A stretch of 64,000 nucleotides of DNA. Origin: Vibrio ishigakensis (lineage in GTDB: Bacteria > Pseudomonadota > Gammaproteobacteria > Enterobacterales > Vibrionaceae). The stretch is from contig NZ_AP024881.1 in assembly GCF_024347675.1 (NCBI RefSeq), positions 744,001 to 808,000 of the forward strand, read 5' to 3'. Shown one piece after another: positions 10,939-20,119 of the stretch; positions within the stretch are counted from its first letter, which is position 1, and each line of letters opens with the position of its first letter. Both the position numbers and the translations under genes were made by a program. The notes under the pieces were generated by a model. That model saw only the letters and a list, made by a program, of their open reading frames with translations. It was not told the origin of the DNA and did not search any database.

Positions 10939-11556
10939 ATGAGCTACCAAGAAAAAAATGTAATGTCGCCGATCGTCGACGCGCTTGTACCTATGGTGGT
11001 GGAGCAGTCTTCGCGCGGTGAGAGATCGTACGATATCTATTCTCGTCTTTTGAAGGAACGCATCATCTTCTTAACTGGTCAAGTTGAAGATCACATGGCG
11101 AACTTGGTAGTAGCTCAGTTGCTGTTCCTTGAATCAGAAAACCCTGAAAAAGATATCTTTCTGTATATCAACTCACCGGGTGGCAGTGTAACCGCAGGTA
11201 TGTCTATCTATGACACCATGCAGTACATCAAACCTAATGTAAGTACGGTATGTATGGGCCAAGCGTGCTCAATGGGTGCATTCCTACTTGCTGGTGGCGC
11301 GAAAGGTAAGCGTTTTGCTCTACCTAACTCTCGCGTAATGATTCACCAGCCATTGGGTGGTTTCCAAGGCCAGGCGTCTGATATCCAGATCCACGCGCAA
11401 GAAATTCTAACCATCAAGAAGAAGCTGAATACGCTTCTAGCTGAGCACACAGGCCAGCCACTTGAGGTTATCGAGCGCGATACTGACCGCGACAACTTTA
11501 TGTCAGCAGATCAATCAGTTGAATATGGCTTGGTTGATGCTGTACTTGCGCGGTAA
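10939..11556 (+). CDS. clpP: ATP-dependent Clp protease proteolytic subunit
   Basis: 205-residue serine peptidase that forms the double-heptamer chamber of ClpXP and ClpAP. The catalytic triad is complete, in the same numbering as the E. coli precursor: S111 (GQACSMGAF), H136 (MIHQPLGG) and D185. The oxyanion-region glycines (NSPGGSV) are present. The start has AGGGAT upstream. It is followed 70 bases later by clpX, its ATPase partner, on the same strand, so co-expression is expected. Confidence 0.98.
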   Translation: MSYQEKNVMSPIVDALVPMVVEQSSRGERSYDIYSRLLKERIIFLTGQVEDHMANLVVAQLLFLESENPEKDIFLYINSPGGSVTAGMSIYDTMQYIKPNVSTVCMGQACSMGAFLLAGGAKGKRFALPNSRVMIHQPLGGFQGQASDIQIHAQEILTIKKKLNTLLAEHTGQPLEVIERDTDRDNFMSADQSVEYGLVDAVLAR

Positions 11557-11626
11557 TTAAGGCGTCGCTTTAAGTTTTTTGATGTAAACTTTATAGCAGT
11601 AAAGTTCCAAGCTAAGAGGTTAGCGA

Positions 11627-12904
11627 ATGACAGATAAAAGCAAAGAGAGTGGGAAACTTCTGTACTGCTCTTTCTGCGGTAAAAGTCAGCATGAAGTTCG
11701 CAAATTGATCGCAGGCCCGTCTGTATATATATGCGACGAGTGTGTCGATCTGTGTAACGATATTATTCGTGAAGAGATCAAAGAAGCTCTTCCGAAGAAA
11801 GAGTCAGAGGCTTTACCGACTCCAAGAGACATTCGTGAGCACCTTGACGATTATGTAATCGGCCAAGAGTTCGCGAAAAAAGTACTGTCTGTTGCTGTTT
11901 ACAACCACTATAAGCGTCTACGCAATGGTGACAAAACGGCTGAAGGCGTTGAGCTAGGCAAGAGTAACATCCTGCTAATTGGCCCAACGGGTAGTGGTAA
12001 AACACTACTGGCAGAGACGCTAGCGCGTTTCCTTGATGTACCTTTCACTATGGCTGACGCAACTACGCTTACAGAAGCGGGGTATGTTGGTGAAGACGTT
12101 GAAAACATCATCCAGAAGCTTCTTCAGAAGTGTGACTACGACGTAGCGAAAGCTGAGCGTGGTATCGTGTATATCGATGAGATCGACAAGATTTCTCGTA
12201 AAGCGGAAAACCCATCAATCACTCGTGACGTATCGGGTGAGGGTGTACAGCAGGCACTGCTAAAACTGATTGAAGGCACAGTGGCTTCAGTACCGCCTCA
12301 AGGTGGTCGTAAGCACCCTCAACAAGAGTTTTTGCAGGTTGATACCTCTAAGATCCTATTCATCGTTGGTGGTGCATTTGCAGGCCTAGATAAGGTGATC
12401 GAGCAGCGCGTTGAAACGGGCTCAGGTATCGGTTTCGGTGCTGAAATCAAAGCAAAAGACGACAACAAGAGCATCAGCGAGATGTTCAAGCAAGTTGAAC
12501 CAGAAGACTTAGTTAAATACGGTCTTATCCCTGAGTTCATCGGTCGTCTACCAGTAACCACCACACTAGGTGAGCTGGATGAAGATGCATTGATTCAGAT
12601 TCTTAGCCAGCCTAAGAATGCACTGACCAAGCAGTACGCAGCTCTATTCGACCTAGAGAATGTTGAGCTAGAGTTCCGTGAAGATGCCCTAAAGGCTATC
12701 GCGAAGCGTGCAATGGAGCGTAAAACTGGTGCTCGTGGTCTGCGTTCAATCCTGGAGAACGTGCTTCTTGATACCATGTACGAGCTTCCGTCTATGACTG
12801 ACGTAAGCAAGGTGGTTATTGATGAGTCTGTTATCCACGGTGAGTCAGAGCCACTTATGATTTACAACGGTAGCGAAAACCAAGCTGCAGGCGCAGAATC
12901 ATAA
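11627..12904 (+). CDS. clpX: ATP-dependent Clp protease ATP-binding subunit ClpX
   Basis: 425-residue AAA+ unfoldase that selects substrates and feeds them to ClpP. The N-terminal C4 zinc-binding domain shows the cysteine pairs CSFC and CDEC. Walker A is GPTGSGKT, Walker B is VYIDEID, and the IGF loop that docks on ClpP is seen in GSGIGFG. C-terminal sensor-2 residues are in the TGARGLR segment. Length and all motifs match the family. A strong terminator follows, so lon has its own promoter. Confidence 0.98.
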   Translation: MTDKSKESGKLLYCSFCGKSQHEVRKLIAGPSVYICDECVDLCNDIIREEIKEALPKKESEALPTPRDIREHLDDYVIGQEFAKKVLSVAVYNHYKRLRNGDKTAEGVELGKSNILLIGPTGSGKTLLAETLARFLDVPFTMADATTLTEAGYVGEDVENIIQKLLQKCDYDVAKAERGIVYIDEIDKISRKAENPSITRDVSGEGVQQALLKLIEGTVASVPPQGGRKHPQQEFLQVDTSKILFIVGGAFAGLDKVIEQRVETGSGIGFGAEIKAKDDNKSISEMFKQVEPEDLVKYGLIPEFIGRLPVTTTLGELDEDALIQILSQPKNALTKQYAALFDLENVELEFREDALKAIAKRAMERKTGARGLRSILENVLLDTMYELPSMTDVSKVVIDESVIHGESEPLMIYNGSENQAAGAES

Positions 12905-12941
12905 ACTAAGCTAGATATCACAATCTAAGCTGAATAGAGAA

Positions 12942-12969
12942 AAGGCGAGCGTTGAGCTCGCTTTTTTTT
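12942..12969 (+). terminator. Terminator of clpX
   Basis: GCGAGC / GCTCGC stem with a five-base loop, followed by eight T. It lies about 40 bases after the clpX stop. Confidence 0.88.
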
Positions 12970-13021
12970 GCTTACAACTCAGGCAATTGAACGTATTAAG
13001 CTTATGTCTGGCCATTTTTGC

Positions 13022-13051
13022 ACCGACAGTGAAGTTTTTGCACTCGTCGGT
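13022..13051. promoter_or_regulatory. Imperfect dyad upstream of lon
   Basis: ACCGACAGTG and CACTCGTCGGT can pair with one bulged base around an AAGTTTTTG-type loop. It lies between the clpX terminator and the lon promoter candidate and has no T-run, so it looks more like an operator or upstream element than a terminator. The factor is unknown. Confidence 0.4.
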
Positions 13052-13062
13052 TGCTCGCGCCA

Positions 13063-13090
13063 TTGAATCTATTTAAATTGACCTTATATA
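13063..13090 (+). promoter_or_regulatory. Candidate sigma-70 promoter of lon
   Basis: TTGAAT at 13063-13068 and TATATA at 13085-13090 with a 16-base spacer, about 35 bases before the lon ATG. I saw no sigma-32-type -10 element here, although lon is a heat-shock gene in E. coli. Confidence 0.5.
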
Positions 13091-13124
13091 TGGATCATTA
13101 GCCGAAAACGGAAGAGAGAGAATT

Positions 13125-15473
13125 ATGAACTTGGAGCGTTCCGAGCGCATTGAAATACCCGTGTTACCACTGCGTGATGTGGTGGTATATCCTCACATGG
13201 TCATCCCACTGTTTGTGGGTCGCGAAAAGTCGATCAACTGTTTGCAGTCGGCAATGGATGACAACAAACAAGTTTTATTGGTTGCTCAGAAAGAAGCAGA
13301 TACTGAGGAGCCAACCAAAGAAGATCTATTCCAAGTAGGTACGGTTGCGACCATTCTGCAACTTCTGAAACTACCTGACGGTACCGTTAAGGTGCTGGTT
13401 GAGGGTCAGCAGCGCGCTAAGATCCACTCTATCCGTGAAGATGATTTCTTTATCGCTGATGCAGAATTCATGACTACCCCAGAGCTTGACGACAAAGATC
13501 AAGAGGTTCTGGTTCGTAGTGCTATCAGCCAGTTCGAAGGCTTCATTAAACTGAATAAGAAGATCCCGCCTGAGGTTCTAACCTCTATCAACGGTATCGA
13601 TGAAGCACCGCGTCTAGCGGATTCTATCGCAGCGCACATGCCGCTTAAGCTTTCTGATAAGCAACGCGTGCTTGAGATCATCGACGTGAATGAGCGCCTT
13701 GAATTCTTGATGGGCAGCATGGAGTCGGAGATCGACATCCTGCAGGTTGAGAAGCGCATCCGTGGTCGCGTTAAAAAGCAGATGGAAAAATCTCAGCGTG
13801 AGTACTATCTGAACGAGCAGATGAAGGCCATCCAGAAAGAACTGGGTGATATGGATGATGCTCCTGACGAGTTTGAAGCGCTGCAGAAGAAGATTGAAGA
13901 ATCTAAGATGCCGGCTGAGGCTCGTGAGAAGACTGAGCAAGAGCTGCAAAAGCTTAAGATGATGTCGCCAATGTCAGCAGAAGCGACAGTGGTACGTGGC
14001 TATATCGATTGGATGATCGGTGTGCCATGGGCGAAGCGCTCTAAGGTTAAGAAGAACCTAGCCAAAGCGGAAGAGGTACTTAACTCTGACCACTACGGCC
14101 TTGAGCGCGTGAAAGAACGCATCCTAGAATACTTGGCGGTACAAAACCGTATCAACAAGCTAAAAGGTCCAATCCTATGTCTTGTGGGACCGCCAGGCGT
14201 AGGTAAAACCTCTCTAGGGCAGTCTATTGCAGCTGCAACCGGTCGTAAGTACACCCGTATGGCGCTAGGTGGCGTGCGTGATGAAGCGGAAATCCGTGGT
14301 CACCGTCGTACCTATATCGGCTCTATGCCAGGCAAACTGATTCAGAAGATGTCTAAAGTTGGCGTTAAGAACCCATTGTTCCTGCTTGATGAGATCGACA
14401 AGATGTCATCAGACATGCGTGGTGACCCGTCTTCAGCGCTTCTTGAGGTGCTAGACCCTGAGCAAAACAACGCGTTTAACGATCACTATCTAGAGGTGGA
14501 TTACGACCTGTCAGATGTCATGTTCGTTGCGACCTCAAACTCGATGAACATTCCTGGTCCACTGCTTGACCGTATGGAAGTGATTCGTCTATCAGGCTAT
14601 ACCGAAGACGAGAAGCTGAATATCGCTAAGCGTCACCTTCTGTCGAAGCAGATCAAGCGTAACGGCCTGAAAGAGCATGAGATTGAGGTAGATGATTCAG
14701 CCATCATTGGCATCATTCGTTACTACACCCGTGAAGCAGGCGTGCGTAGCCTTGAGCGTGAAATCTCGAAGATCTGTCGTAAAGCGGTTAAGAACATCCT
14801 GCTAGATCCGAAACTGAAGAAGGTTGTTGTAAACGAAGAGAACCTAAAAGAGTTCTTGGGCGTGCAACGCTTCGATTACGGTAAAGCAGATGAGAGTAAC
14901 CGCATCGGTCAGGTAACCGGCCTTGCGTGGACTGAGGTAGGTGGTGATCTTCTTACTATCGAAACTGAGTCTATGGTAGGTAAGGGCAAACTAACCCAAA
15001 CCGGTTCTCTTGGCGATGTAATGCAAGAGTCTATCCAAGCAGCAATGACAGTAGTTCGTAGCCGAGCGGAGAAACTGGGCATCAACCCTGATTTCTACGA
15101 GAAGCGTGATATCCACGTTCACGTACCTGAAGGTGCAACGCCGAAAGATGGTCCGAGTGCGGGTATCGCTATGTGTACTGCGCTGGTTTCTAGCCTAACC
15201 GGCAACCCAGTTAAGGCTGATGTTGCTATGACAGGTGAGATCACTCTGCGTGGTGAAGTGCTACCAATCGGCGGTCTAAAAGAGAAGCTTCTTGCGGCTC
15301 ACCGCGGTGGCATTAAAACGGTCCTTATTCCGAAAGACAATGAGCGTGACCTGGAAGAAATCCCAGAAAACGTGAAGAAAGACATTGTTGTTAAACCGGT
15401 ACAGTGGATCGATGAAGTGCTAACGGTTGCACTACAAAATGACCCATCTGGTGTCACTCTAGAGACAAAATAG
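13125..15473 (+). CDS. lon: ATP-dependent protease Lon
   Basis: 782 residues, close to the E. coli enzyme (784). Lon degrades misfolded and regulatory proteins in the cytoplasm. Order: the N-terminal LAN domain beginning [15 protein letters not shown], a coiled-coil segment, AAA+ with Walker [10 protein letters not shown] and Walker B LFLLDEID, and the C-terminal S16 peptidase with catalytic Ser in DGPSAGIAM and Lys in [10 protein letters not shown]. Both active sites are intact. The ATG start has GAGAG upstream. It stands alone transcriptionally, with a terminator on each side. Confidence 0.98.
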   Translation: MNLERSERIEIPVLPLRDVVVYPHMVIPLFVGREKSINCLQSAMDDNKQVLLVAQKEADTEEPTKEDLFQVGTVATILQLLKLPDGTVKVLVEGQQRAKIHSIREDDFFIADAEFMTTPELDDKDQEVLVRSAISQFEGFIKLNKKIPPEVLTSINGIDEAPRLADSIAAHMPLKLSDKQRVLEIIDVNERLEFLMGSMESEIDILQVEKRIRGRVKKQMEKSQREYYLNEQMKAIQKELGDMDDAPDEFEALQKKIEESKMPAEAREKTEQELQKLKMMSPMSAEATVVRGYIDWMIGVPWAKRSKVKKNLAKAEEVLNSDHYGLERVKERILEYLAVQNRINKLKGPILCLVGPPGVGKTSLGQSIAAATGRKYTRMALGGVRDEAEIRGHRRTYIGSMPGKLIQKMSKVGVKNPLFLLDEIDKMSSDMRGDPSSALLEVLDPEQNNAFNDHYLEVDYDLSDVMFVATSNSMNIPGPLLDRMEVIRLSGYTEDEKLNIAKRHLLSKQIKRNGLKEHEIEVDDSAIIGIIRYYTREAGVRSLEREISKICRKAVKNILLDPKLKKVVVNEENLKEFLGVQRFDYGKADESNRIGQVTGLAWTEVGGDLLTIETESMVGKGKLTQTGSLGDVMQESIQAAMTVVRSRAEKLGINPDFYEKRDIHVHVPEGATPKDGPSAGIAMCTALVSSLTGNPVKADVAMTGEITLRGEVLPIGGLKEKLLAAHRGGIKTVLIPKDNERDLEEIPENVKKDIVVKPVQWIDEVLTVALQNDPSGVTLETK

Positions 15474-15503
15474 TGACTAAAACCAAAAAATAGTATGTAA
15501 ATT

Positions 15504-15540
15504 GAGCTGATGAGTATAAAAAACTTGTCAGCTTTTTTTT
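15504..15540 (+). terminator. Terminator of lon
   Basis: AGCTGA / TCAGCT stem around an A-rich loop, followed by eight T, about 30 bases after the lon stop. Confidence 0.82.
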
Positions 15541-15619
15541 CGGGCGCTACTTTAACTTATGAGGCCCAGCCCTTTATACACAAGGTCTGAGCTGAGATTC
15601 ATAATCTAAATGGAACTGA

Positions 15620-15646
15620 ACCACTCTAATAAATCAAACGAGTGGT
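15620..15646 (+). promoter_or_regulatory. Hairpin in the hupB leader
   Basis: ACCACTC (15620-15626) and GAGTGGT (15640-15646) form a seven-pair stem five bases before the GGGG ribosome site of hupB. It has no T-run. Its position suits translational or autoregulatory control, but this is inference. Confidence 0.4.
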
Positions 15647-15661
15647 AATAGGGGAATAACA

Positions 15662-15934
15662 GTGAATAAAACTCAACTTATCGAAAAAATCGCGGATAGT
15701 GCGGATCTTTCAAAAGCGTCTGCAGGCCGAGCTCTAGATGCAGTAGTTGAATCAATCAGTGAAACACTTCAACAGGGTGATCAAGTTGCACTTGTTGGCT
15801 TCGGTACTTTCAGCGTACGTACTCGAGCTGCTCGTACAGGTCGCAACCCTAAGACTGGTGAAGAGATTCAGATTGCTGAAGCTAAAGTACCTTCTTTCAA
15901 ACCAGGTAAAGCGCTAAAAGACTCTGTTAACTAA
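15662..15934 (+). CDS. hupB: DNA-binding protein HU-beta
   Basis: 90-residue nucleoid protein that bends DNA as a homodimer or HU heterodimer. The family signature [18 protein letters not shown] in the DNA-binding arm is intact and the length is exactly typical. The start codon is GTG at 15662, with GGGG upstream and an AT-rich spacer. It lies between lon and ppiD, as in E. coli and V. cholerae, and has its own terminator. Confidence 0.97.
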   Translation: MNKTQLIEKIADSADLSKASAGRALDAVVESISETLQQGDQVALVGFGTFSVRTRAARTGRNPKTGEEIQIAEAKVPSFKPGKALKDSVN

Positions 15935-15986
15935 GTTTTCTCAAGTCACATCAGATAACAATAAATCGTTATCAAACCACCTATTT

Positions 15987-16017
15987 ATGCGCATCGTACT
16001 GGTGCGCATTTCTTTTT
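15987..16017 (+). terminator. Terminator of hupB
   Basis: ATGCGCA / TGCGCAT stem followed by TTTCTTTTT. Confidence 0.8.
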
Positions 16018-16118
16018 CTGATATTATCGAATGCAAAATTTAAAGAACCCCCAGTGTTCCTGAGCTAGCGGGCTAGTTCGGCGTTAATGCGGGCGAAATT
16101 TCGGAGTTTCGAAAAGTT

Positions 16119-17975
16119 ATGATGGAAAGACTGCGCGAGGGCGTTAACAGCATCGCGGTTAAGATTATTTTGGGACTGATCATCCTATCGTTCATTTTCA
16201 CCGGCGTGAGTGGCTACCTAGGTGGCGGTAGCAACGTTGCGGCTAAAGTTGGCAACGCTGAGATCTCTCGTCAAGATTTTGAAATGGCTTACCAAAACGA
16301 ACGTAACCGCATGCAGCAGCAACTTGGTGATTACTTCTCACAGCAGCTTGGTGACCCAGCATTCGTTCAAACATTCCGTAAAGAAGTGCTAGACCGCATG
16401 GTTAACCAAGTGCTTCTTGAGCAGTACGCTTCTAACCTTGGTATGCGTGTAAGCGACCAACAGGTTCGTGACATGATCCTGGGTATGCCTCAGTTCCAAA
16501 GCAATGGTCAGTTCGACCAAGAGGTGTATCAAGCGTTCCTTCGTCGTGCGGGCTTCAATGCTGACTCTTTCGCTGAGTACCTACGTAGCGACCTAGTTCG
16601 CCAGCAAATCCTACAAGCGCTAGAGAGCAGTGACTTCGTTCTTCCTAAGGAAGTAGCGCAAACGGCTCAGCTAGTGACTCAGAAGCGTGAAATCCGTACT
16701 GTATCTCTTTCTCCAAGTGAGATGGCGAAAACTATCGAGCTAAGCGACGAAGAGCTAAACAAGTTCTATCAAGATAACCCGCAGCGTTTCACTCGCCCTG
16801 AGCAGTATAAGGTTTCTTACATTGAACTATCTGCAGAGCAGATGAAGTCGTCTGACAGCGTTAGTGATGAGAAAGCTCAAGAGTACTACAAGGACAACAT
16901 CGACAAGTACACCTCTGCTGAGCAACGCAGCCTAAGCCACATCTTGGTTCAAGACCAAGCTAAGGCTGATGAAGTGCTAGCTAAGCTAAACGCAGGTGAA
17001 GACTTTGCCGCTGTTGCAAAAGAATACTCCGAAGACGTAGGCTCTGCTGAAGAAGGCGGTTCTCTAGGTTGGGTTGAGAAAGGTGTTATGGACCCAGCGT
17101 TTGAAGATGCAGCCTTTGCTCTTGAAAACGTGGGCGACATCACTGGCGTTGTTAAGTCTGACTTTGGTCTACACATCATCAAGCTAGATGACGTGAAAGC
17201 GGCACAAGCTAAGCCTTATGCAGAAGTTGCTGATGATCTGAAGAAAGAAGTGGCTGAGCAACAAGCGGTAGATAGCTTCTATGAGCTTCAGAACAAGCTT
17301 GAGACAGTAGCATTCGAATACCCAGACTCACTAGATGACGCAGCGCAAGAGACAGGTCAAAAGGTTCACACTACTGACTTTATCTCTCAACAAGACGCCC
17401 CTGAGATCCTGAAGAGCAGCGCAGTAATGCAAGCACTTCAGTCTCCTGAGGTTCTTGAAGATGGTCTGAACTCTGAGGTTATCGAGATCGCACCTGAGCA
17501 CGTAATCGTGGTTCGTATTGAAGATTCTCGTCCGCAAACTGTTCTTCCTTACGAAGAGGTTGCAGATCAAGTTAAACAGCAACTTGCTGATATCGAAGGC
17601 CGTAACAAGGCGAACGAACTTGCTGACAAGCTAGTAACAGCGCTTGAGTCTGGTGATGAGTCTGTTCTTGCAGAGAACAACCTAACCTTCGGTGAAGTTG
17701 AAAGCATCGACCGTAGCTCTCCATTTGCGAGCACTGTATATGCAATGCCTCGTCCAACAGCAGACCAGCCACACTTCGGTAAGTCTATGGACAACCTAGG
17801 CAACATCGCGGTTATCGAGCTAAGCAAGGTAACTGACGATATCGACCCTCAATTCAATACCCAGATTGAAGGTCAGCTGAAGCGTGCTCAGTCTGAGCAA
17901 GAGCTAATGGCACTGATTACCGCTCTGCGTAAGACGATTGATATCGAGTATTACGCTCTGGAGACTGCGCAGTAA
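16119..17975 (+). CDS. ppiD: Periplasmic folding chaperone PpiD (membrane-anchored parvulin)
   Basis: 618 residues. One N-terminal membrane helix (about 16-36) anchors it in the inner membrane facing the periplasm near the Sec translocon. A SurA-N-like chaperone region is followed by one parvulin domain (about 265-360, around HILVQDQ and GSLGWVEKG) and a second chaperone region. Length matches the family. Two ATG codons are in tandem (16119 and 16122). It follows hupB as in other gammaproteobacteria. Confidence 0.96.
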   Translation: MMERLREGVNSIAVKIILGLIILSFIFTGVSGYLGGGSNVAAKVGNAEISRQDFEMAYQNERNRMQQQLGDYFSQQLGDPAFVQTFRKEVLDRMVNQVLLEQYASNLGMRVSDQQVRDMILGMPQFQSNGQFDQEVYQAFLRRAGFNADSFAEYLRSDLVRQQILQALESSDFVLPKEVAQTAQLVTQKREIRTVSLSPSEMAKTIELSDEELNKFYQDNPQRFTRPEQYKVSYIELSAEQMKSSDSVSDEKAQEYYKDNIDKYTSAEQRSLSHILVQDQAKADEVLAKLNAGEDFAAVAKEYSEDVGSAEEGGSLGWVEKGVMDPAFEDAAFALENVGDITGVVKSDFGLHIIKLDDVKAAQAKPYAEVADDLKKEVAEQQAVDSFYELQNKLETVAFEYPDSLDDAAQETGQKVHTTDFISQQDAPEILKSSAVMQALQSPEVLEDGLNSEVIEIAPEHVIVVRIEDSRPQTVLPYEEVADQVKQQLADIEGRNKANELADKLVTALESGDESVLAENNLTFGEVESIDRSSPFASTVYAMPRPTADQPHFGKSMDNLGNIAVIELSKVTDDIDPQFNTQIEGQLKRAQSEQELMALITALRKTIDIEYYALETAQ

Positions 17976-18000
17976 TTTCTGTGCAAATCAAGTAAACAAA

Positions 18001-18030
18001 ACGGGTCGCTTATGCGGCTCGTTCTATTTT
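18001..18030 (+). terminator. Probable terminator of ppiD
   Basis: ACGGGTCGC / GCGGCTCGT stem with G-T pairs and a TTAT loop, followed by TCTATTTT. The T-run is imperfect. Confidence 0.6.
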
Positions 18031-18102
18031 CAGAAACAGCACTTTGGCAGTAGGGCTTATCCTGACTAGCTTGGTAGAGATTTGCTACCAAAGGAGAGTC
18101 CC

Positions 18103-18414
18103 ATGTCACGAGTCATTCCAACCATATTAACCCTGTTAATGATGCTATCCCCAACAGCCTTGCTGGCGGCTGAAAATAGTGAGACTATCCGAGACAATGG
18201 CGAATATGCCGGGATAGAGATCAGAGTAAATATCAACACGGCTACCAGCGAAGAGCTAGCCGCTATGCTAGTCGGCGTAGGTCAGAAGAAGGCCGAGCAT
18301 ATTGTAGCTTTTCGTGAGCTAAATGGTGAGTTTAAGAGTGCCGATGATCTTAAGCTAGTCAAAGGCATTGGCCAGGCAACGGTAGATAAGAACCGAGAGC
18401 GTATTGAGCTTTAG
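18103..18414 (+). CDS. ComEA-like helix-hairpin-helix protein, secreted
   Basis: 103 residues: a signal peptide ending near LLAAEN, then a tandem helix-hairpin-helix domain (VNINTATSEEL, GVGQKKAEHI, KGIGQATVDKN). ComEA-family proteins bind double-stranded DNA in the periplasm and ratchet it in during natural transformation, which vibrios perform. I place the start at ATG 18103 because AAGGAG lies five bases upstream; the frame is open to 18082 but that extension has no ribosome site. In V. cholerae comEA also follows ppiD. The end overlaps the rhombosortase gene by four bases. Whether this copy is the competence ComEA is likely but not proven here. Confidence 0.85.
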   Translation: MSRVIPTILTLLMMLSPTALLAAENSETIRDNGEYAGIEIRVNINTATSEELAAMLVGVGQKKAEHIVAFRELNGEFKSADDLKLVKGIGQATVDKNRERIEL

Positions 18415-18950
18415 CCTAGACGTCTGGTACTGCGCTGGATAAACGGAATAGCGAGTCCAACTAGGCTACCAATTAGGTGGGATTCAGTTGAGATTCGCGC
18501 TCCTATCAGCGATGCCGAGGAGATGGGCATCATACCGCTGTTCTCCGCCGCAATCTTAAGCCCTAGACCAATTAGTAGCAGCCAAGAGCTTCGCTTGCCA
18601 GACATCACCTCACGAGTAGCATAGACGGCAAACAGACCGTGCAGAGCTCCAGATAAGCCATAGTAGTTTTGGGTAGAGGTAAACAGTAAGCCAATACCTA
18701 CCGCTGTCGCCAGTATCAAGGTCTCTACCGCATAACGCTTATATCTGGCGTGAAACAAATAGGCGAGTAGCCAATATCCCACCAGATTCATTCCAAGGTG
18801 ATAAAGATTGGTGTGAGTAAAGCTTCCGGTTACTATGCGCCACCACTGATTCTGATCCACAAGGTTTGCTTGCCAACGAAACAACTCTGAGAGTTGTGGA
18901 AGCATCAGAAGCAGAAGGGTTAAACTAAACAGAACAAGAAACTTAAACAC
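18411..18950 (-). CDS. rrtA: Rhombosortase (rhomboid-type intramembrane serine protease)
   Basis: 179 residues, five or six membrane helices, with the rhomboid serine in YGLSGALHG and the partner His in ESHLIGSLVG. The short size and GLSGxLHG form fit rhombosortases, which cleave the C-terminal GlyGly-CTERM tail of exported proteins during type II secretion in vibrios (VesB is a known V. cholerae client). I saw no GlyGly-CTERM substrate in this window. It starts seven bases from the divergent DTW gene and overlaps comEA by four bases at its end. Confidence 0.85.
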   Translation of the reverse strand: MFKFLVLFSLTLLLLMLPQLSELFRWQANLVDQNQWWRIVTGSFTHTNLYHLGMNLVGYWLLAYLFHARYKRYAVETLILATAVGIGLLFTSTQNYYGLSGALHGLFAVYATREVMSGKRSSWLLLIGLGLKIAAENSGMMPISSASLIGARISTESHLIGSLVGLAIPFIQRSTRRLG

Positions 18951-18957
18951 TGGAACT

Positions 18958-19563
18958 ATGTCTCGGTATTGTGAACATTGTGGTCGAGCGCTAAAAGCCT
19001 GCCTGTGTGGCTGGATAACAGAGGTTGAGAGCTCGGTCGAGGTTATTATTCTGCAGCACCCGAGCGAGGTTAATCAAGCGAAAGGTACCGCAAAGCTGAT
19101 TGAGTTATCTATGCCAAACTCAAAGGTGTTCGTCGGTGAAGATTTCAGTGAACACCAACCGCTAAATCAATTACTGTCTACTCCGAACTCTCTGAATCTG
19201 CTTTTATTCCCGTCAGATACTTCGGACGATATCTCTAAGTCGGAACATGCCGACTTTGAAAATGTTCGCCTAATCCTACTGGATGGCACATGGAAGAAAG
19301 CATTCAAGATGTTCCAGCTATCAAGAAACCTGCATAACCTGCCACAGGTGCACCTGCCGGCTGATCTTGCTGGTCGCTACACAATCCGCAAAGCCCCAAG
19401 AGATAACGCCCTCTCCACAGTAGAGGCCGCTTACCACGCCATTACTATACTAGACAAAGAGCCAAAGGGCTTGATAGAAGCCTTCGACAAAATGATTGAG
19501 TTTCAGCTCAAACAGGTGCCTGAGCATTTGAGGGATCAGCACTTTGGCGAGCGGAATCGCTGA
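18958..19563 (+). CDS. DTW-domain tRNA-uridine aminocarboxypropyltransferase
   Basis: 201 residues. An N-terminal cysteine cluster (CEHCGRALKACLCG) probably binds zinc. The DTW motif is present as LLDGTW, followed by conserved RKAP and the STVEA segment. E. coli TapT (YfiP) and related DTW proteins transfer the aminocarboxypropyl group of S-adenosylmethionine to uridine in tRNA (acp3U). Its ATG lies seven bases from the divergent rhombosortase start, so each promoter must lie inside the other gene or overlap its start. Confidence 0.85.
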   Translation: MSRYCEHCGRALKACLCGWITEVESSVEVIILQHPSEVNQAKGTAKLIELSMPNSKVFVGEDFSEHQPLNQLLSTPNSLNLLLFPSDTSDDISKSEHADFENVRLILLDGTWKKAFKMFQLSRNLHNLPQVHLPADLAGRYTIRKAPRDNALSTVEAAYHAITILDKEPKGLIEAFDKMIEFQLKQVPEHLRDQHFGERNR

Positions 19564-19569
19564 GATGAA

Positions 19570-20058
19570 CTAAAACTGATAATTTAGATTAAATATCAGT
19601 ACATCCGTTTGAATTGAGCTTTCAAACCCTAGCCCTTTGTAATGAACAGTCATGGTTGGAGATAGCAGAGGTGTGATGCCAAATAATTGTATTGGGTTGT
19701 CTTCTTTGTCGTAACCTGTAATCCCTCCAACCCTTAGTCCGAAGTCTAGCCATGAGTTCCACTCCCATTTCTTATGATAAGAGAAGATGTACGAGCGGTC
19801 GTAGAAAGAGTTGATCATGGTTGAAGCCTCAAATCCTTTATAGCCGAAGCCCCAGATATTATTGTCTTCGTTGCGATTACGTGAGCCCAGATGATAGGTA
19901 CGCCCGTAGTAGGTGACTAAAAGTCCTTTATCGTCATAGTAGGAATTGTCGATGAAGTCTTCGAAAAAGGAGTAGGATTCTGTTTCTGAGTAGCTAGGAT
20001 TTGAAAGTAGCAATAATAAAGTAAGTGTGGAGCGATTTCGCATAAATCTCGGCGTCAT
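19570..20058 (-). CDS. Small predicted outer-membrane or periplasmic protein, unknown function
   Basis: 162 residues, not recognised. It has a signal peptide (cleavage near SYSETE) and then alternating aromatic and polar residues (GFGYKGFEAS, SYIFSYHKKWEW, LDFGLRVGG), ending NYQF. A C-terminal aromatic residue and this pattern suggest a small beta-barrel or an outer-membrane associated protein. It is a single gene, convergent with the DTW gene (six bases apart) and downstream of dgt on the same strand with a 61-base gap. An ATG at 20043 is an alternative start. No enzymatic motif is seen. Confidence 0.65.
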   Translation of the reverse strand: MTPRFMRNRSTLTLLLLLSNPSYSETESYSFFEDFIDNSYYDDKGLLVTYYGRTYHLGSRNRNEDNNIWGFGYKGFEASTMINSFYDRSYIFSYHKKWEWNSWLDFGLRVGGITGYDKEDNPIQLFGITPLLSPTMTVHYKGLGFESSIQTDVLIFNLNYQF

Positions 20059-20119
20059 TGATTTGAATGAGCCGAGATTCTACAAAGGCTAGTGTGAATA
20101 AAATGTCATACGGATAAGC

